Shown: positions 45,285 through 54,492, counted from the stretch's first letter. The stretch is DNA of 55,744 bases from Myxococcales bacterium (GCA_030681895.1 JAUXRI010000040.1:1-55744); one strand, 5' to 3'. Notes: a model not told the origin generated them from the letters alone. Numbers and translations: made by a program.

Positions 45285-46232
45285 ATGCACTTTCGCGCCG
45301 AAGTCCTGGGTCTCCTGTTGACGCTCCCGTGCGCTGCGCTCGGTGAGCCGCGTTCGCTCACCGTCGTCCCGCACCCGTTGGAGTTCGACCCGCGGCCCGA
45401 GCTGGTGTCGGCCTCTGACAAGCTCAAGGGCGCGTGGGTCGAGGCCGTGCGCGAAGCCGGAGAGGTCGTCACGCCCAGCCGGCGCGAGCTCGACGCGGCG
45501 CTGCTCGAGGTCGGCCGTCGCGACTGCCGCACGTCGAACGACTGCCTCGCCGCGCTCGCCGTGAAGGGCGCGGGGCTCTACGCCGTGCACGCGATGGTGG
45601 AGCTCACCGAGGCCGGCACCTTCGTGGTGACGGCGCGCGTGGTGCGTGACGACGGCAAGCTGATGGCGAGCTTCACGGTGCAGCAGCCTCGCGGAGACAA
45701 GAAGAAGCAGCTGGTGCCTGTGGTGAAGCTGCTGCTCGTCGACGTCATCAAGGGCCTCGGCGTGAAGGCGCTGCCGACGTTCAAAGAGGCCCTCGCCGCG
45801 CCTCCGCCTGCCGTCGTCACGCCACCTCCACCGCCTCCGCCCGCGGTCGTCGCACCGACGGTCGTCGAACCTGTCGCCGCGCCCGTCGAGCCCGCATCGA
45901 AGACGCGGACGGTGGCCGGGTTCTCGGTGATGGGCGCAGGCGCCGCCGTGGGGCTCGCCGGTGGCGTGCTCCTCTTCGTCGCGCAGACCCAGGCGCGAGC
46001 GCTGATGGTCGACGCGCGCGGATTTCTGCCGGCCACCGCCGATGCCAACACCCTCACTCGCGCGAACACCGCGAACACCCTGCACCTCGCTGGGCTCGTG
46101 GGCCTCGGCGTCGGCGCCGCGTCGCTCGTGGTTGGCCTCGTCGTGCTCCTCACCGGGCCGTCCGAGGCGTCGGTGTCATTTCTTCCCATCGCCGGTGGTG
46201 GCGTCGCCGTCGTCGGAGGGCCCCTGCCATGA
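45285..46232 (+). CDS. Exported protein with C-terminal membrane helices
   Basis: 315 aa from ATG 45285, where the signal peptide HFRAEVLGLLLTLPCAALG begins. In-frame starts at 45249 and 45261, nearer GGAGG, are possible. Residues about 25-160 form an alpha/beta domain with a Cys pair (RRDCRTSNDC) reminiscent of FlgO/TolB-N-like receptor folds; this is tentative. A Pro-rich linker follows, then two membrane segments (about 207-230 and 263-290). The stop overlaps the next start as ATGA, so it is coupled to the propeller lipoprotein. Confidence 0.7.
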   Translation: MHFRAEVLGLLLTLPCAALGEPRSLTVVPHPLEFDPRPELVSASDKLKGAWVEAVREAGEVVTPSRRELDAALLEVGRRDCRTSNDCLAALAVKGAGLYAVHAMVELTEAGTFVVTARVVRDDGKLMASFTVQQPRGDKKKQLVPVVKLLLVDVIKGLGVKALPTFKEALAAPPPAVVTPPPPPPPAVVAPTVVEPVAAPVEPASKTRTVAGFSVMGAGAAVGLAGGVLLFVAQTQARALMVDARGFLPATADANTLTRANTANTLHLAGLVGLGVGAASLVVGLVVLLTGPSEASVSFLPIAGGGVAVVGGPLP

Positions 46233-48574
46233 GGCTGTGTCGACCGCTCTTCGCCGCAGGGCTCCTCGTCGCGTCCCTGGCCTGCCAGCCCGTCGCGGTC
46301 TGTCGCTCCGAGGCAGACTGCGCACCAGACGGGGTCTGCACCAACGGCCTGTGCGTCGTCGCGCCGGTCGACACGGGTGACGGAGGCCGGGCAGACGCGG
46401 GCTCCCGAACCGACGCGGGGCCCGTCGACGCTGGTGGGTTCGACGCCGGCACTCTCGACAGCGGCGTGGTGGACGCGGGAACTGACGCAGGCGGCCCAGA
46501 CGACGCCGGCCCCCCGATGGATGCGGGCCTTCCCTTCGATGCGGGCAGCTGTCTGTCGTGCCCCGAGGGCTTCGCGTGTGACGAAGCGCTGAGGACCTGC
46601 ACGCTGCAGGTGCAGTCGGTGGGCTTCCTCCGGCCAGACGCCAATGACGTCTACGGCGGCGGCCGTCCGGTGCGGCTCGAGGTACGCGCCGAGCTCGACG
46701 CGAGCGTGCTCTTGCCGCTGACGCTTCAGGTCATCGCGACGCCCCCTGACTTTGCGCCGCCGGTGTTGGCGCTGCAGCCAGGCGTGGCGGTGTGGGCGGC
46801 CGACACCGTGACGCCGGCGGATGGCGGCACGTGGGCGCTGTCGGCCCGCCTCGTCTTCGGTGACGCCGGCTACGACGCGCGCACCCAGCTCACCGTGGAC
46901 GCGCGGCGGCCCGTCGTCACGCTGGTGACCGAGCCCGCGCCGGCGCGCGTGAACGACGGCGGGTTCAGCGATCGCGACCCGGTGATGGCGTTCGCGACGG
47001 CGCACAAGAAGGACGAGCTCGTCGAGCTGCGGATCGAGTCGACGCTCCCCGTGCGCGTCTCGGCCACCGACTTCGGGCTGCCCGCGCAGAGCCTCTCGCC
47101 CCGGCTCTGCACGACGTGCCCGGCCAACCGATCGTGCGACTGCTTCTCGTTCGATCTCGCCCGCGTGCGCCTCGATGGCTTGCGGGGCGTGCTCGACGCT
47201 GGCGTGGGCCCGCTTGCCGATGCGCTCGGAAACCTCTCGGAGCCGACGAGCGTGGCGGTGGCCGTCACCCGGTGGAAGTGGCGGCGCACCCTGCTCGAGT
47301 CCGGCCAGACGGGCCTCGACATCGTTCAGCCTCCGGCGCTCGACGCAGACGGCCGGGTGCACGTCGGCGTCGACTACGCCAACGGCAACCAGGGCGCGTT
47401 GTGGCAGCTGCTCCCGACGGGTGAGACGCGCGTCGACTTCTCCATCGACCGGGTGTTCGGGCCGCCCATCGTCACCGGCCGTGCGCTGTACGCCCAGGGA
47501 GAGAACCGGCAGGTGCGCCGCTACGACACCGTGCAGATGGCCGTGTCTGCCGGGGCGCTGCAGAGCTCCGGCCCGACGTTCTGCAGCAACGACGAATGGA
47601 GTGGGACTGCCTCGATCGTCGACGAGCGCCTCTTCACACTCGGGCTCGATGGCCGCATGTGGAGTGGCGCGGTGGTGCCCTCGTCGGCGTGCGAGAATTG
47701 GAACACGCAGCCCTTTCCCGACGCCTTCGCGCCGCGCGGCATCGTGGTCGCCGCCCCTCTCGCAGGCACCGCCGCCCGGCTCTGGTTCGGTCGCCCGGAG
47801 CAGAACGGCGCCTCGGGCGTGACCCGGGTCGACTACTTCCCGTCGTCGATGCCACGCTTCCAGCTCGAGCGTCGTGCACCGTTGGCCCAGGGCATCACGA
47901 GCCTCCTCGCGTTCGACGACGTCGTGGCCAGCACCACGCGGGTCGCGAACCCTCGCACCACGGTGGCGCTCTCGGTGTGGAACGCCGACCTCACCGCCCG
48001 GCTCGATGGCCGCATCGCAGGAGACGCAGGCATCTCGTTCGGTCCGCTCATCGCCGTCGGGCCGCGCGAGCAGCCGACGTTCCTGTTCGGCGACAGCGTC
48101 GGCACGCTCCGTCGGTACTCGTACACGCCCGACGGTGGAACGCCCGACGCTGGGGCCTTCGGTGCTGACCTCGCGCCCATCGCGGGAATCGACGCGCTCG
48201 AAGCGGGCTCGATGATCGGCATGGCGGCGCCGGTGCTCGGGGGCAATGGGCTCGCGTACACGGTGAGCCCGGCGACGGGACGCCTGTCGGTCGTGAACGT
48301 CGCCACCGGTCAGGTCGAGTGGTCCCAGGCGAACGCGTTCACGCCAGGCGCCGTCAGCCCCGCGCTCGACGTGGTGCGCGATCGCACGCTGGCGAAGCAG
48401 TGTGGGCGAGGCATCGGCGTGCTCTACGTCCCCGTCCGCACCGACTCGGCGCTGACCGCCGTCATCGTCGACTCGCCGGGCCTCGACCGCACCTCGCCGT
48501 GGCCCCGCTTCCATCACGACAACGGGAACACCGGGAACCCCGAGACGCCGCTGTCTCCGTGGTCGTGCCCATGA
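46229..48574 (+). CDS. DAG-linker lipoprotein with propeller domain
   Basis: 781 aa. Lipobox VASLAC. Two Cys-rich segments (CRSEADCAPDGVCTNGLC and CLSCPEGFACDEALRTC) flank a DAG-rich linker (about 50-110). A beta-sandwich-like region follows, with CTTCPANRSCDC. Residues about 350-770 form a PQQ-type or similar propeller, ending TSPWPRFHHDNGNTGNP, the closing motif seen in such proteins. Likely an outer-surface scaffold or binding protein. Start and stop both overlap neighbours as ATGA, so three genes form one tightly coupled unit with the paraoxonase-like protein. Confidence 0.83.
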   Translation: MRLCRPLFAAGLLVASLACQPVAVCRSEADCAPDGVCTNGLCVVAPVDTGDGGRADAGSRTDAGPVDAGGFDAGTLDSGVVDAGTDAGGPDDAGPPMDAGLPFDAGSCLSCPEGFACDEALRTCTLQVQSVGFLRPDANDVYGGGRPVRLEVRAELDASVLLPLTLQVIATPPDFAPPVLALQPGVAVWAADTVTPADGGTWALSARLVFGDAGYDARTQLTVDARRPVVTLVTEPAPARVNDGGFSDRDPVMAFATAHKKDELVELRIESTLPVRVSATDFGLPAQSLSPRLCTTCPANRSCDCFSFDLARVRLDGLRGVLDAGVGPLADALGNLSEPTSVAVAVTRWKWRRTLLESGQTGLDIVQPPALDADGRVHVGVDYANGNQGALWQLLPTGETRVDFSIDRVFGPPIVTGRALYAQGENRQVRRYDTVQMAVSAGALQSSGPTFCSNDEWSGTASIVDERLFTLGLDGRMWSGAVVPSSACENWNTQPFPDAFAPRGIVVAAPLAGTAARLWFGRPEQNGASGVTRVDYFPSSMPRFQLERRAPLAQGITSLLAFDDVVASTTRVANPRTTVALSVWNADLTARLDGRIAGDAGISFGPLIAVGPREQPTFLFGDSVGTLRRYSYTPDGGTPDAGAFGADLAPIAGIDALEAGSMIGMAAPVLGGNGLAYTVSPATGRLSVVNVATGQVEWSQANAFTPGAVSPALDVVRDRTLAKQCGRGIGVLYVPVRTDSALTAVIVDSPGLDRTSPWPRFHHDNGNTGNPETPLSPWSCP

Positions 48575-49653
48575 GCAATCGACGGCGCGTGGTGCTGGCG
48601 CTGGGCGTCGTGGCGCTCGGCCTCGGGGGAGTCGTGCTCAAGACGGTCGTCGACGCCGGTGCCTTCCGAACGGTGACGCCGCACGGGTTCGACGGCTGCA
48701 CTCGCATCGAGGGCTTCACGGGCTCCGAAGACGCGGTGTTCGACGACGCCACGGGCCTCGTCCTCTTTTCGAGCCAGGACTTCCGGAGCCTGGACGCGGA
48801 GGCGCCACGTGACGGCACGATCTTCGGGTGGGACCCGGCCTCGAGCGCCTCGCCGAGAGCGATCGCCCATGATCTCGGCGCTCCACTGCACCCTCACGGG
48901 CTGGGACTGTTCGTCGCGCCCGACGGCACGAGGCTGCTGTTCGTCGTCAACCACCCGACGCGCACGTCGAGCGTGGTCGAGTCGTTCGAGCTGATGGGGG
49001 GCCCCTCGCTCAAGCACCTGCGCACGTTCACCGCGCCCGAGTTCATCAGCCTCAACGACGTCGCGCCGGTCGGGCCCGATCGGTTCTACGTCACCATCGA
49101 CGCGGGCACGCGGGCGGGCACCATCGCGCGGCTGGCAGAGACGTTCCTGCGGCTCCCGTGGTCGGGGCTGGGCTACTTCGACGGCACGCGGGCGCAGGTC
49201 GTCGCCAGTGGCATGCGCTACGCGAACGGCGTCGCGGTCTCGAGCGATGGCGCGACGGTGTTCGTCTCGGAGTCGACGGGCCGGCGGCTGATGGCCTTCT
49301 CGCGCGACGTGACGTCGGGGCAGCTGACGCTGATCGTCGAGCAGCTCACCGAGTCGGGCCTCGACAACCTGTCGATCGCGCCCGACGGAGCGGTGTGGAT
49401 CGCCGCGCACCCGAAGATGCTCGACTTCCTCGGGCACGCGAAGGACCCGAAGCACCACTCGGCGTCTCAGGTCTTCCGCGTGCGGCTCGACGTCGCGAAC
49501 GCGAAGTTCCTCATCGACGAGCGTGCCCTCGACGACGGCGCGGCCATCTCAGGGAGCAGCGTTGCGCTCCCGCTGCCGTCAGGCCGGGTGGTGGTGGGCA
49601 GCGTCTTCGAGCCGCACGCGTTGAGCTGCGCCATCACGCCAGGCGCGAACTGA
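48571..49653 (+). CDS. Paraoxonase/arylesterase-like six-bladed propeller protein
   Basis: 360 aa with an N-terminal signal anchor (RRRVVLALGVVALGLGGVVL). The sequence follows vertebrate PON-type enzymes block by block: GSEDAVFDDATGLVLFSSQD (calcium-ligand Glu region), HPHGLGLF, VVNHP, FISLNDVAPVGPDRFYVTID (Asn-Asp), YANGVAVSSDGATVFVSES, GLDNLSIAPDGAVWIAAHP (Asn) and GSSVALPLPSGRVVVGSVF. PON enzymes are calcium-dependent lactonases and esterases; the ligands appear kept, so lactonase activity is plausible. It is coupled by ATGA to the propeller lipoprotein. Quorum-signal or lactone degradation is only an inference. Confidence 0.85.
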   Translation: MSNRRRVVLALGVVALGLGGVVLKTVVDAGAFRTVTPHGFDGCTRIEGFTGSEDAVFDDATGLVLFSSQDFRSLDAEAPRDGTIFGWDPASSASPRAIAHDLGAPLHPHGLGLFVAPDGTRLLFVVNHPTRTSSVVESFELMGGPSLKHLRTFTAPEFISLNDVAPVGPDRFYVTIDAGTRAGTIARLAETFLRLPWSGLGYFDGTRAQVVASGMRYANGVAVSSDGATVFVSESTGRRLMAFSRDVTSGQLTLIVEQLTESGLDNLSIAPDGAVWIAAHPKMLDFLGHAKDPKHHSASQVFRVRLDVANAKFLIDERALDDGAAISGSSVALPLPSGRVVVGSVFEPHALSCAITPGAN

Positions 49654-49656
49654 CCG

Positions 49657-50295
49657 TCACTTCTGCTTGAGCACGCCGGCGAGCACCATGGTGCTGAGCG
49701 TCTGCACCATCGGCTCGTACGACAGGGTGTCGCGGAAGAGGTTGTGCTGCACGACGAGGCCGATGTTGCCGAAGATGATCGCGTTCGCGAGCGTCATCGC
49801 GTCGACGTCTTCGCGGAACTCCTTCGTCTTCGTCTGGCCGTACTTGATGATGTTGGCGACGGCGAGCACGTAGACCTGCAGCGCGTCTCGCAGCGCCTGC
49901 GCGACGTCAGCGCTGTTCTCAGCCGCCTCGGCGCCGACCATTCCGTAAAAGATGCCGTGCTCGCGGTTGTCCTGCAGGAAGCGGCCGGTGTGATCGACGA
50001 AGCCCTTGAGCTGCTGATGCGCCGTCCACTTCGCGCCCATGTTCAGCATCGGCTCGAAGCTCTTCACGAAGCGGGTGTGGAGCTCCTCGATGGCGGCGAG
50101 CAGCAGGTCTTCCTTGGTGGGGAAGTGCCAGTAGAGGGCGCCGGGCGTCATGTGAATCGCGCGGGCCAGCTCGGCCATCGTCGTGGCGAGAATGCCGCGC
50201 CTCGCGAACAAGGTGATGGCCGAGTTCAGGATGTCCTGGCGCGTCTTCACTGCGCGGTCTTGCTTGATGGCTCTCTTCGCCGGTGCCCGTTTCAT
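49657..50295 (-). CDS. TetR/AcrR-family transcriptional regulator
   Basis: 212 aa. Basic N-terminus, then a TetR DNA-binding domain (about 18-65) with TTMAELARAIHMTPGALYWHFPTKEDLLL as the helix-turn-helix core. The C-terminal ligand-binding region is all-helical and has no ligand-specific motif. An imperfect inverted repeat overlaps its own promoter (50310-50327), so autorepression is likely. Targets besides itself are unknown. Convergent with the paraoxonase-like gene (3 bp between stops). The thioredoxin-type gene 73 bp upstream is on the same strand. Confidence 0.93.
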   Translation of the reverse strand: MKRAPAKRAIKQDRAVKTRQDILNSAITLFARRGILATTMAELARAIHMTPGALYWHFPTKEDLLLAAIEELHTRFVKSFEPMLNMGAKWTAHQQLKGFVDHTGRFLQDNREHGIFYGMVGAEAAENSADVAQALRDALQVYVLAVANIIKYGQTKTKEFREDVDAMTLANAIIFGNIGLVVQHNLFRDTLSYEPMVQTLSTMVLAGVLKQK

Positions 50296-50302
50296 GGGGC
50301 CG

Positions 50303-50330
50303 AAGATAAACCTTCCTCTCGGAATGTCAG
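50303..50330 (-). promoter_or_regulatory. Probable tetR promoter (sigma-70-like)
   Basis: Read on the minus strand: CTGACA, 16 bases, TATCTT, that is five of six and four of six matches to the consensus hexamers. The -10 ends seven bases before the ATG of the TetR gene, so transcription should begin at or next to the start codon, giving a leaderless message. Confidence 0.5.
50310..50327. promoter_or_regulatory. Probable TetR operator inverted repeat
   Basis: ACCTTCC-TCTC-GGAATGT: two seven-base arms, six of seven positions complementary, four-base centre. It covers the spacer between the -35 and -10 of the tetR promoter, the classic place for autorepression. Confidence 0.5.
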
Positions 50331-50367
50331 CGACTGTTCGCGCTCGGGGCGATTCGTCAGCGCTGCG

Positions 50368-51678
50368 TCACGGCTTCGACGGCTCCTTCTTCGCCGGCGC
50401 AGCGGCGGGAGCGGGTGGCGCTTCGAGCTTCGCGAGCTGGGCCTCGAGCGCCTTGAGCTTCCCGGCCGGCTTCTGCGAGGCGGCGAGCGTATTCCCGTAG
50501 GCGATCGCTTCGGTGAGCGACTTCTTCTGCCCGGCGAGGTCGCCCTTCGCGCCGAGAATCGACGCCTGCACCTCGAACAGCCGCACGCGCCGTGGGCCGC
50601 CGGTGTTCTTCGCGAGCGCGCGGCCGATGTCGGCGGTCGCCTCCGAGAGCTGGCCGAGCTCCTTGTGAGCGATCGCGAGCCGGGCAGGAGGATTGAAGTC
50701 GTTCGGCAGGTCCTTCTCCGATTGTTCGAGCGCGGGAATCACGCGGTCGAGCTGCTTCGACGCCATGGCGGCGAGCAGGCGATGCGGGTCGAACACGGCG
50801 CGGGCCGCGGGCGTCGTGGCCTTGCCAGCCGCCGTTTCGAGAAAGGTCAGCCACGCCTTGCCGAGCGTCATCACGGCGGCGTCGTCCTTCGCGGCCTTTC
50901 GTTCGTCGACGAGCAGCTCGTACAGCCCCGAGACGTCGTCGGCGAACGCGCCCTCGAGGGTGAGCGCCGCCGTCGCCTGCTTCACGAGAGAGCTCAGGAG
51001 CGTGTCGCGATCGGCGACCTCCTTCGGCAGCTCCATGGCGCACGAGAGCCCCCAGGTGAGCGCGTTGATGCGATCGCCGGTGGCCTTCAGCGAGGGCAGC
51101 TGCTCGTTCGCGGTGCGCGCGCAGTCCCCGTGTTGTTTCGCCGACGACAGCGCGTTGAGCAGCGAGAGCGTGGCCCGCACGGCCGCGTCGCCTTTCTCGG
51201 CCTTCAGGCTCGCGACGTACTTCTCGGCGGCCTCCTGGCTCTTGCCTTGCGCGAGCAGCGCGTCGGCCTCGTGCACGCCGCCGGACTTCTGCTTCGCCGC
51301 GACGAGCAGGCCCTTCATCTGGGCGGCGTCGGCGCTCCCGATCCACTTGAAGACGAGCGTCTCGGTGTTCGGGTCGATGAAGAAGAGCGTCGGCCAGATG
51401 TTGACGGGGAACTTCTCGAGGAAGGGCGCGTTCGACGTCTTCTCGGTGTCGATGCCGGCGAAGACGACGTCCTTCTCGAAGCCCTTGAACGAGGGCTGGT
51501 TGAGCACGTGTTCCCGCATGAAGACGCAGGTGTGGCACCAGGGCGCCCAGGCATCGACGAACAGCAGCTTCTTCGTCTTCTTCGCCTCGGCGAGCGCCTT
51601 CGCGTAGTCGTCTTCGACGACGCGTGGACCAGCGGGGCCGGTGGCCGACAGCACGAGGGACAGGAGGAGCGCGGACAT
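50368..51678 (-). CDS. Thioredoxin-fold protein with TPR-like C-terminus
   Basis: 436 aa with a short signal (MSALLLSLVLSATG). Residues about 20-130 form a thioredoxin-like domain with LLFVDAWAPWCHTCVFMRE (CxxC: Cys-His-Thr-Cys) and PTLFFIDP (cis-Pro). The rest is helical, with TPR-like repeats (ADALLAQGKSQEAAEKYVAS, ARLAIAHKELGQLSEATADI), and ends in a Pro/Ala/Lys-rich tail. Probably a periplasmic thiol oxidoreductase or disulfide reductase with a protein-docking module. It is 28 bp downstream of the next gene on the same strand. Confidence 0.85.
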   Translation of the reverse strand: MSALLLSLVLSATGPAGPRVVEDDYAKALAEAKKTKKLLFVDAWAPWCHTCVFMREHVLNQPSFKGFEKDVVFAGIDTEKTSNAPFLEKFPVNIWPTLFFIDPNTETLVFKWIGSADAAQMKGLLVAAKQKSGGVHEADALLAQGKSQEAAEKYVASLKAEKGDAAVRATLSLLNALSSAKQHGDCARTANEQLPSLKATGDRINALTWGLSCAMELPKEVADRDTLLSSLVKQATAALTLEGAFADDVSGLYELLVDERKAAKDDAAVMTLGKAWLTFLETAAGKATTPAARAVFDPHRLLAAMASKQLDRVIPALEQSEKDLPNDFNPPARLAIAHKELGQLSEATADIGRALAKNTGGPRRVRLFEVQASILGAKGDLAGQKKSLTEAIAYGNTLAASQKPAGKLKALEAQLAKLEAPPAPAAAPAKKEPSKP

Positions 51679-51706
51679 GGTCCGCTTCTCTACTCCATTC
51701 AGGCCC

Positions 51707-53101
51707 TCAACGACCGGCGTCGGGTGCCGACCGTTCGGCGTCGAGCGTCCACGTCAGCTGGGCTCGCTGCGTGGTGGCGCTGGTCGAGTCGAGCCACCCG
51801 CGCACCCGGTTCGTCAGCTGGAGCAGCGGCCCCAGCTCGGTCGCAGCGATGAGCACGCCCGAGAGCTCAGGAGACTGGACGATCTCGAGGAGCGGCACCG
51901 CCGCGAGCGCCTTCGCCAGCGCCTTCGGATCGACGTCGAGCTCCGCGCCGTGTTTCTGCGAGCCTGCGCTGTTTGCCAGAGCCGCCACCACCGCGTCCTT
52001 CGCGTCACCGTCGTTCGAGAGCATCACCACCGAACCGGCGAGCCCCGCCGACAGGGTGCCCTCTTTGAACGCGAGGGCCTTCGGGTCGATCGCGTCGACG
52101 AGGGCCTGCGCGGCTTTCGGATCGCTCGCCTCCGCCAGCACCACCATGCGCGCCGCGAAGAACCGCGCGACCGGGCTGCGCAGCCCTGAGGTGACCTTCA
52201 CCCGCGAGAAGACGACGGCCACGTTTCCAGTGAGGTGCGGGGCGAGCTCCTTCGCCGCGGGCGTCAACGTGCGACCACCGGGGAACGAAGGGAAGAGCTG
52301 GTCGAAGAGGCCGGGGAGCTGCTCCTTCGAGAGCCGCAGCTTGAGCGTCGCGACCCCGGGCACGACGAGCGCGGCGAACGGTGACGCGCCGGTACCCTGC
52401 AGCTGACTCACGGGAGCGCCCTTCGACTTCGCGTCCACCGTGAGCGTGTCGGCCTTCGACGACAGGGCGAGCGTCGCCCACCCCTTGAACGGCGCGTTGG
52501 CGGTTGCTGGACGCTCGGGGAACAAGAAGTACTGCGTGGCCGGGAGCTCAGCCGCGGCCTTGAGGTGCGGGCCCGACAAGGGCTTGCCGAGCTGCTTGAG
52601 CACCTCGGGCAACAGCTTCTCGACGGTCTGCCCAGACGCAGACACCGCGCACGCCTCTTTGCCTCTGATCAACACCGCCGCCTGCACGCGGTTCAACCCG
52701 TCACGCGCCCCGAGGGTGGTGACACCGCCGGCGTCGGCCTTGAAGACGGTGCCGAAGCGCTCGAGCCGTTTCCGGCACGCCGCCTCGAAGACGGGACCAT
52801 CGGACACGCCGTGACAGCCGACCGAGATCGGCCCGCGAACCGACAACGAGAGCCCTTCGTTGACGGCGATGCCCACCGCGGAGATCGACTCGGGCCGGGT
52901 GACGTCGAACTCGAGGACGGGGTGAACGCTCTCTCTCCACGAGGCTGGCGACACCATCACCGAGCCCTGGCCCGCGCGGGTGAAGAAGGGCAGCAGCGTC
53001 GAGACCTCGGAGGCTTTCGGAGCCCAGGTGATCAGCTCGGCGTCTGCGAGGCCCTTCGGCGCCGCCGCGACACACGCCGCCACCAGCAGGGTCGAGATCA
53101 T
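51707..53101 (-). CDS. Exported hypothetical protein
   Basis: 464 aa from ATG 53101, with AAGGAG five bases upstream; a GTG two codons earlier overlaps that site. Sec signal (MISTLLVAACVAAAPKG). Beta-rich repeats in the first half, with a Cys pair (VGCHGVSDGPVFEAACRK), then two similar halves of the kind seen in DUF3352-like proteins (PHLTGNVAVVFSRVKV, LSAGLAGSVVMLSND). No enzyme motif. It probably shares a transcript with the thioredoxin-type gene. Function unknown. Confidence 0.75.
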   Translation of the reverse strand: MISTLLVAACVAAAPKGLADAELITWAPKASEVSTLLPFFTRAGQGSVMVSPASWRESVHPVLEFDVTRPESISAVGIAVNEGLSLSVRGPISVGCHGVSDGPVFEAACRKRLERFGTVFKADAGGVTTLGARDGLNRVQAAVLIRGKEACAVSASGQTVEKLLPEVLKQLGKPLSGPHLKAAAELPATQYFLFPERPATANAPFKGWATLALSSKADTLTVDAKSKGAPVSQLQGTGASPFAALVVPGVATLKLRLSKEQLPGLFDQLFPSFPGGRTLTPAAKELAPHLTGNVAVVFSRVKVTSGLRSPVARFFAARMVVLAEASDPKAAQALVDAIDPKALAFKEGTLSAGLAGSVVMLSNDGDAKDAVVAALANSAGSQKHGAELDVDPKALAKALAAVPLLEIVQSPELSGVLIAATELGPLLQLTNRVRGWLDSTSATTQRAQLTWTLDAERSAPDAGR

Positions 53102-53230
53102 GGGCACTCCTTACCCGGTGCGGCGGTGGGCTGATCAGCCCCTGATTCAGCCGGAGCCGATTTTTCGGCCTGCGCGGGGTTGTCTTTGCTACAGCAGCCG
53201 CCTTCGTTTTCGCTCCAGGAGAGACTCCAC

Positions 53231-53764
53231 ATGGCGTTCAAGGCACAGCAGGTGAAGAAGGGCTTCTTCGACATCCACGGTCTCGAGGACTTCGTCGAGC
53301 GCAAGGTGCATGACGTGATGCAGGCGCTCGGTCTCTCGGGCAAGACGCCCGCGAAGGCGGCGAAGAAGGCCGCTCCGGCGAAGCAGGTCGCCGCGAAGAC
53401 AGTCGCCGGCAGGACAGCGACCGCGAAGAAGGTGGCTCCGGTGAAGGCCGACTCGGGCGACGCGCTCGGCACGGTGCTCACGGCGCTCGACGGCAACTCG
53501 AAGAAGGCGTCGCTGATCAAGGCCGGCAAGCAGAAGGATCAGCTGCTGCGCTCGCTCATTCCCCTCTACATCGCGCGCAACGTGAACGCCGAGGTCAGCT
53601 CGGGCGTCACCTCGAAGTTCTGGGCGAAGTTCGGCGTGAAGTACGCCGCTCCCAACGCCGCGAAGGCGCTGCGTGAGCACGGCGGCTATTCGAAGCGCAC
53701 GAAGAACGGCAACCAGATCACCCCGAACGGCGTGAAGTACGTCGAGTCGGCGCTGAAGGCCTGA
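53231..53764 (+). CDS. Lys/Ala-rich protein with histone-H1-like segment
   Basis: 177 aa from ATG 53231, with AGGAGA seven to eight bases upstream. Residues about 1-40 are a conserved-looking head (AFKAQQVKKGFFDIHGLEDF). About 40-75 is a Lys/Ala/Pro segment (KTPAKAAKKAAPAKQVAAKT) like histone-H1-type tails. The C-terminal 95 residues form a separate folded domain (LLRSLIPLYIARNVNAEVSS, WAKFGVKYAAPNAAKALREH). Basic overall; DNA binding is plausible but not shown. Divergent from the previous gene across about 130 bp. Confidence 0.75.
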   Translation: MAFKAQQVKKGFFDIHGLEDFVERKVHDVMQALGLSGKTPAKAAKKAAPAKQVAAKTVAGRTATAKKVAPVKADSGDALGTVLTALDGNSKKASLIKAGKQKDQLLRSLIPLYIARNVNAEVSSGVTSKFWAKFGVKYAAPNAAKALREHGGYSKRTKNGNQITPNGVKYVESALKA

Positions 53765-53850
53765 ACGTCTCAGTCCATCCAGACAGGTGATTCCTCATCG
53801 GGGCGATCGATCGCTGGCAGATCGGTCGCCTCTGGTGTTTCAGGGCTCCC

Positions 53851-54492
53851 ATGAGCAGCTCGCCCCCGACGACGACGCAACGCGGAACGCCCTGGTGGGT
53901 GGTGCTCGGCATCTTCGTCGTGTTGCCGGTGACGCTGTCGTTCGTGCTGTCACGGCAGGCCGCGGCGCAGCTGATTCGCCGCAAAGCCGTCGCGTCGTCG
54001 CACAACTGGGCGATCGAGAACAAGAACGAGGGCCAGCGCGTGTGGATCCTGCACGGCTTCCACCGCGACGTGGAGTTCGAGGCTGTGCACCTGCTGCGCG
54101 AGGGCGGCGGCACGGCCTGGCGCCTGCGCATGCCGCTGGGGCGTCAGGTCCCCTCCTGGGTGTTGGTGACGTCGCCCGGCGTCGATTGGCCCGCGCCGAT
54201 GTACGGCACCATCTCGACCCTGACGACGCGCGACGAGCTGCCGCCGCTGTTGCCTGACGCGCCCGGTGGGCTGCTCGTGCGCGCGGCGCCGCAGGTCGCG
54301 ACCGAGGTGCTGCTGCCGGCGGTCGTCACGCTCCTCTCGAACGCGAAGCTGCCAGGCGCGTGGACGGTCTCGTTCGTCGACGACGCCGTGGTGATGGATG
54401 GGTCGGGCGATCTGCCCGAGGGCGAAGCGCTGCTCCCGTGGCTCGAGCTGAGCGCCAGTCTGGTGCGCGTGTTCTCGCCCGACGCTGGCTGA
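53851..54492 (+). CDS. Membrane-anchored hypothetical protein
   Basis: 213 aa with one N-terminal membrane helix (WWVVLGIFVVLPVTLSFVLS, about 15-34) and a mixed alpha/beta extracytoplasmic or cytoplasmic domain (AWRLRMPLGRQVPSWVLVTS). No family recognised. 86 bp after the Lys/Ala-rich gene. A 128-bp gap to eutB has no clear signal. Confidence 0.7.
   Translation: MSSSPPTTTQRGTPWWVVLGIFVVLPVTLSFVLSRQAAAQLIRRKAVASSHNWAIENKNEGQRVWILHGFHRDVEFEAVHLLREGGGTAWRLRMPLGRQVPSWVLVTSPGVDWPAPMYGTISTLTTRDELPPLLPDAPGGLLVRAAPQVATEVLLPAVVTLLSNAKLPGAWTVSFVDDAVVMDGSGDLPEGEALLPWLELSASLVRVFSPDAG

Noticed and set aside
45578..48517. 979-codon minus-strand frame opposite the propeller lipoprotein gene
   Set aside because: Same cause: low-complexity Arg/Ala/Gly/His composition with no motif, opposite a convincing coupled gene.
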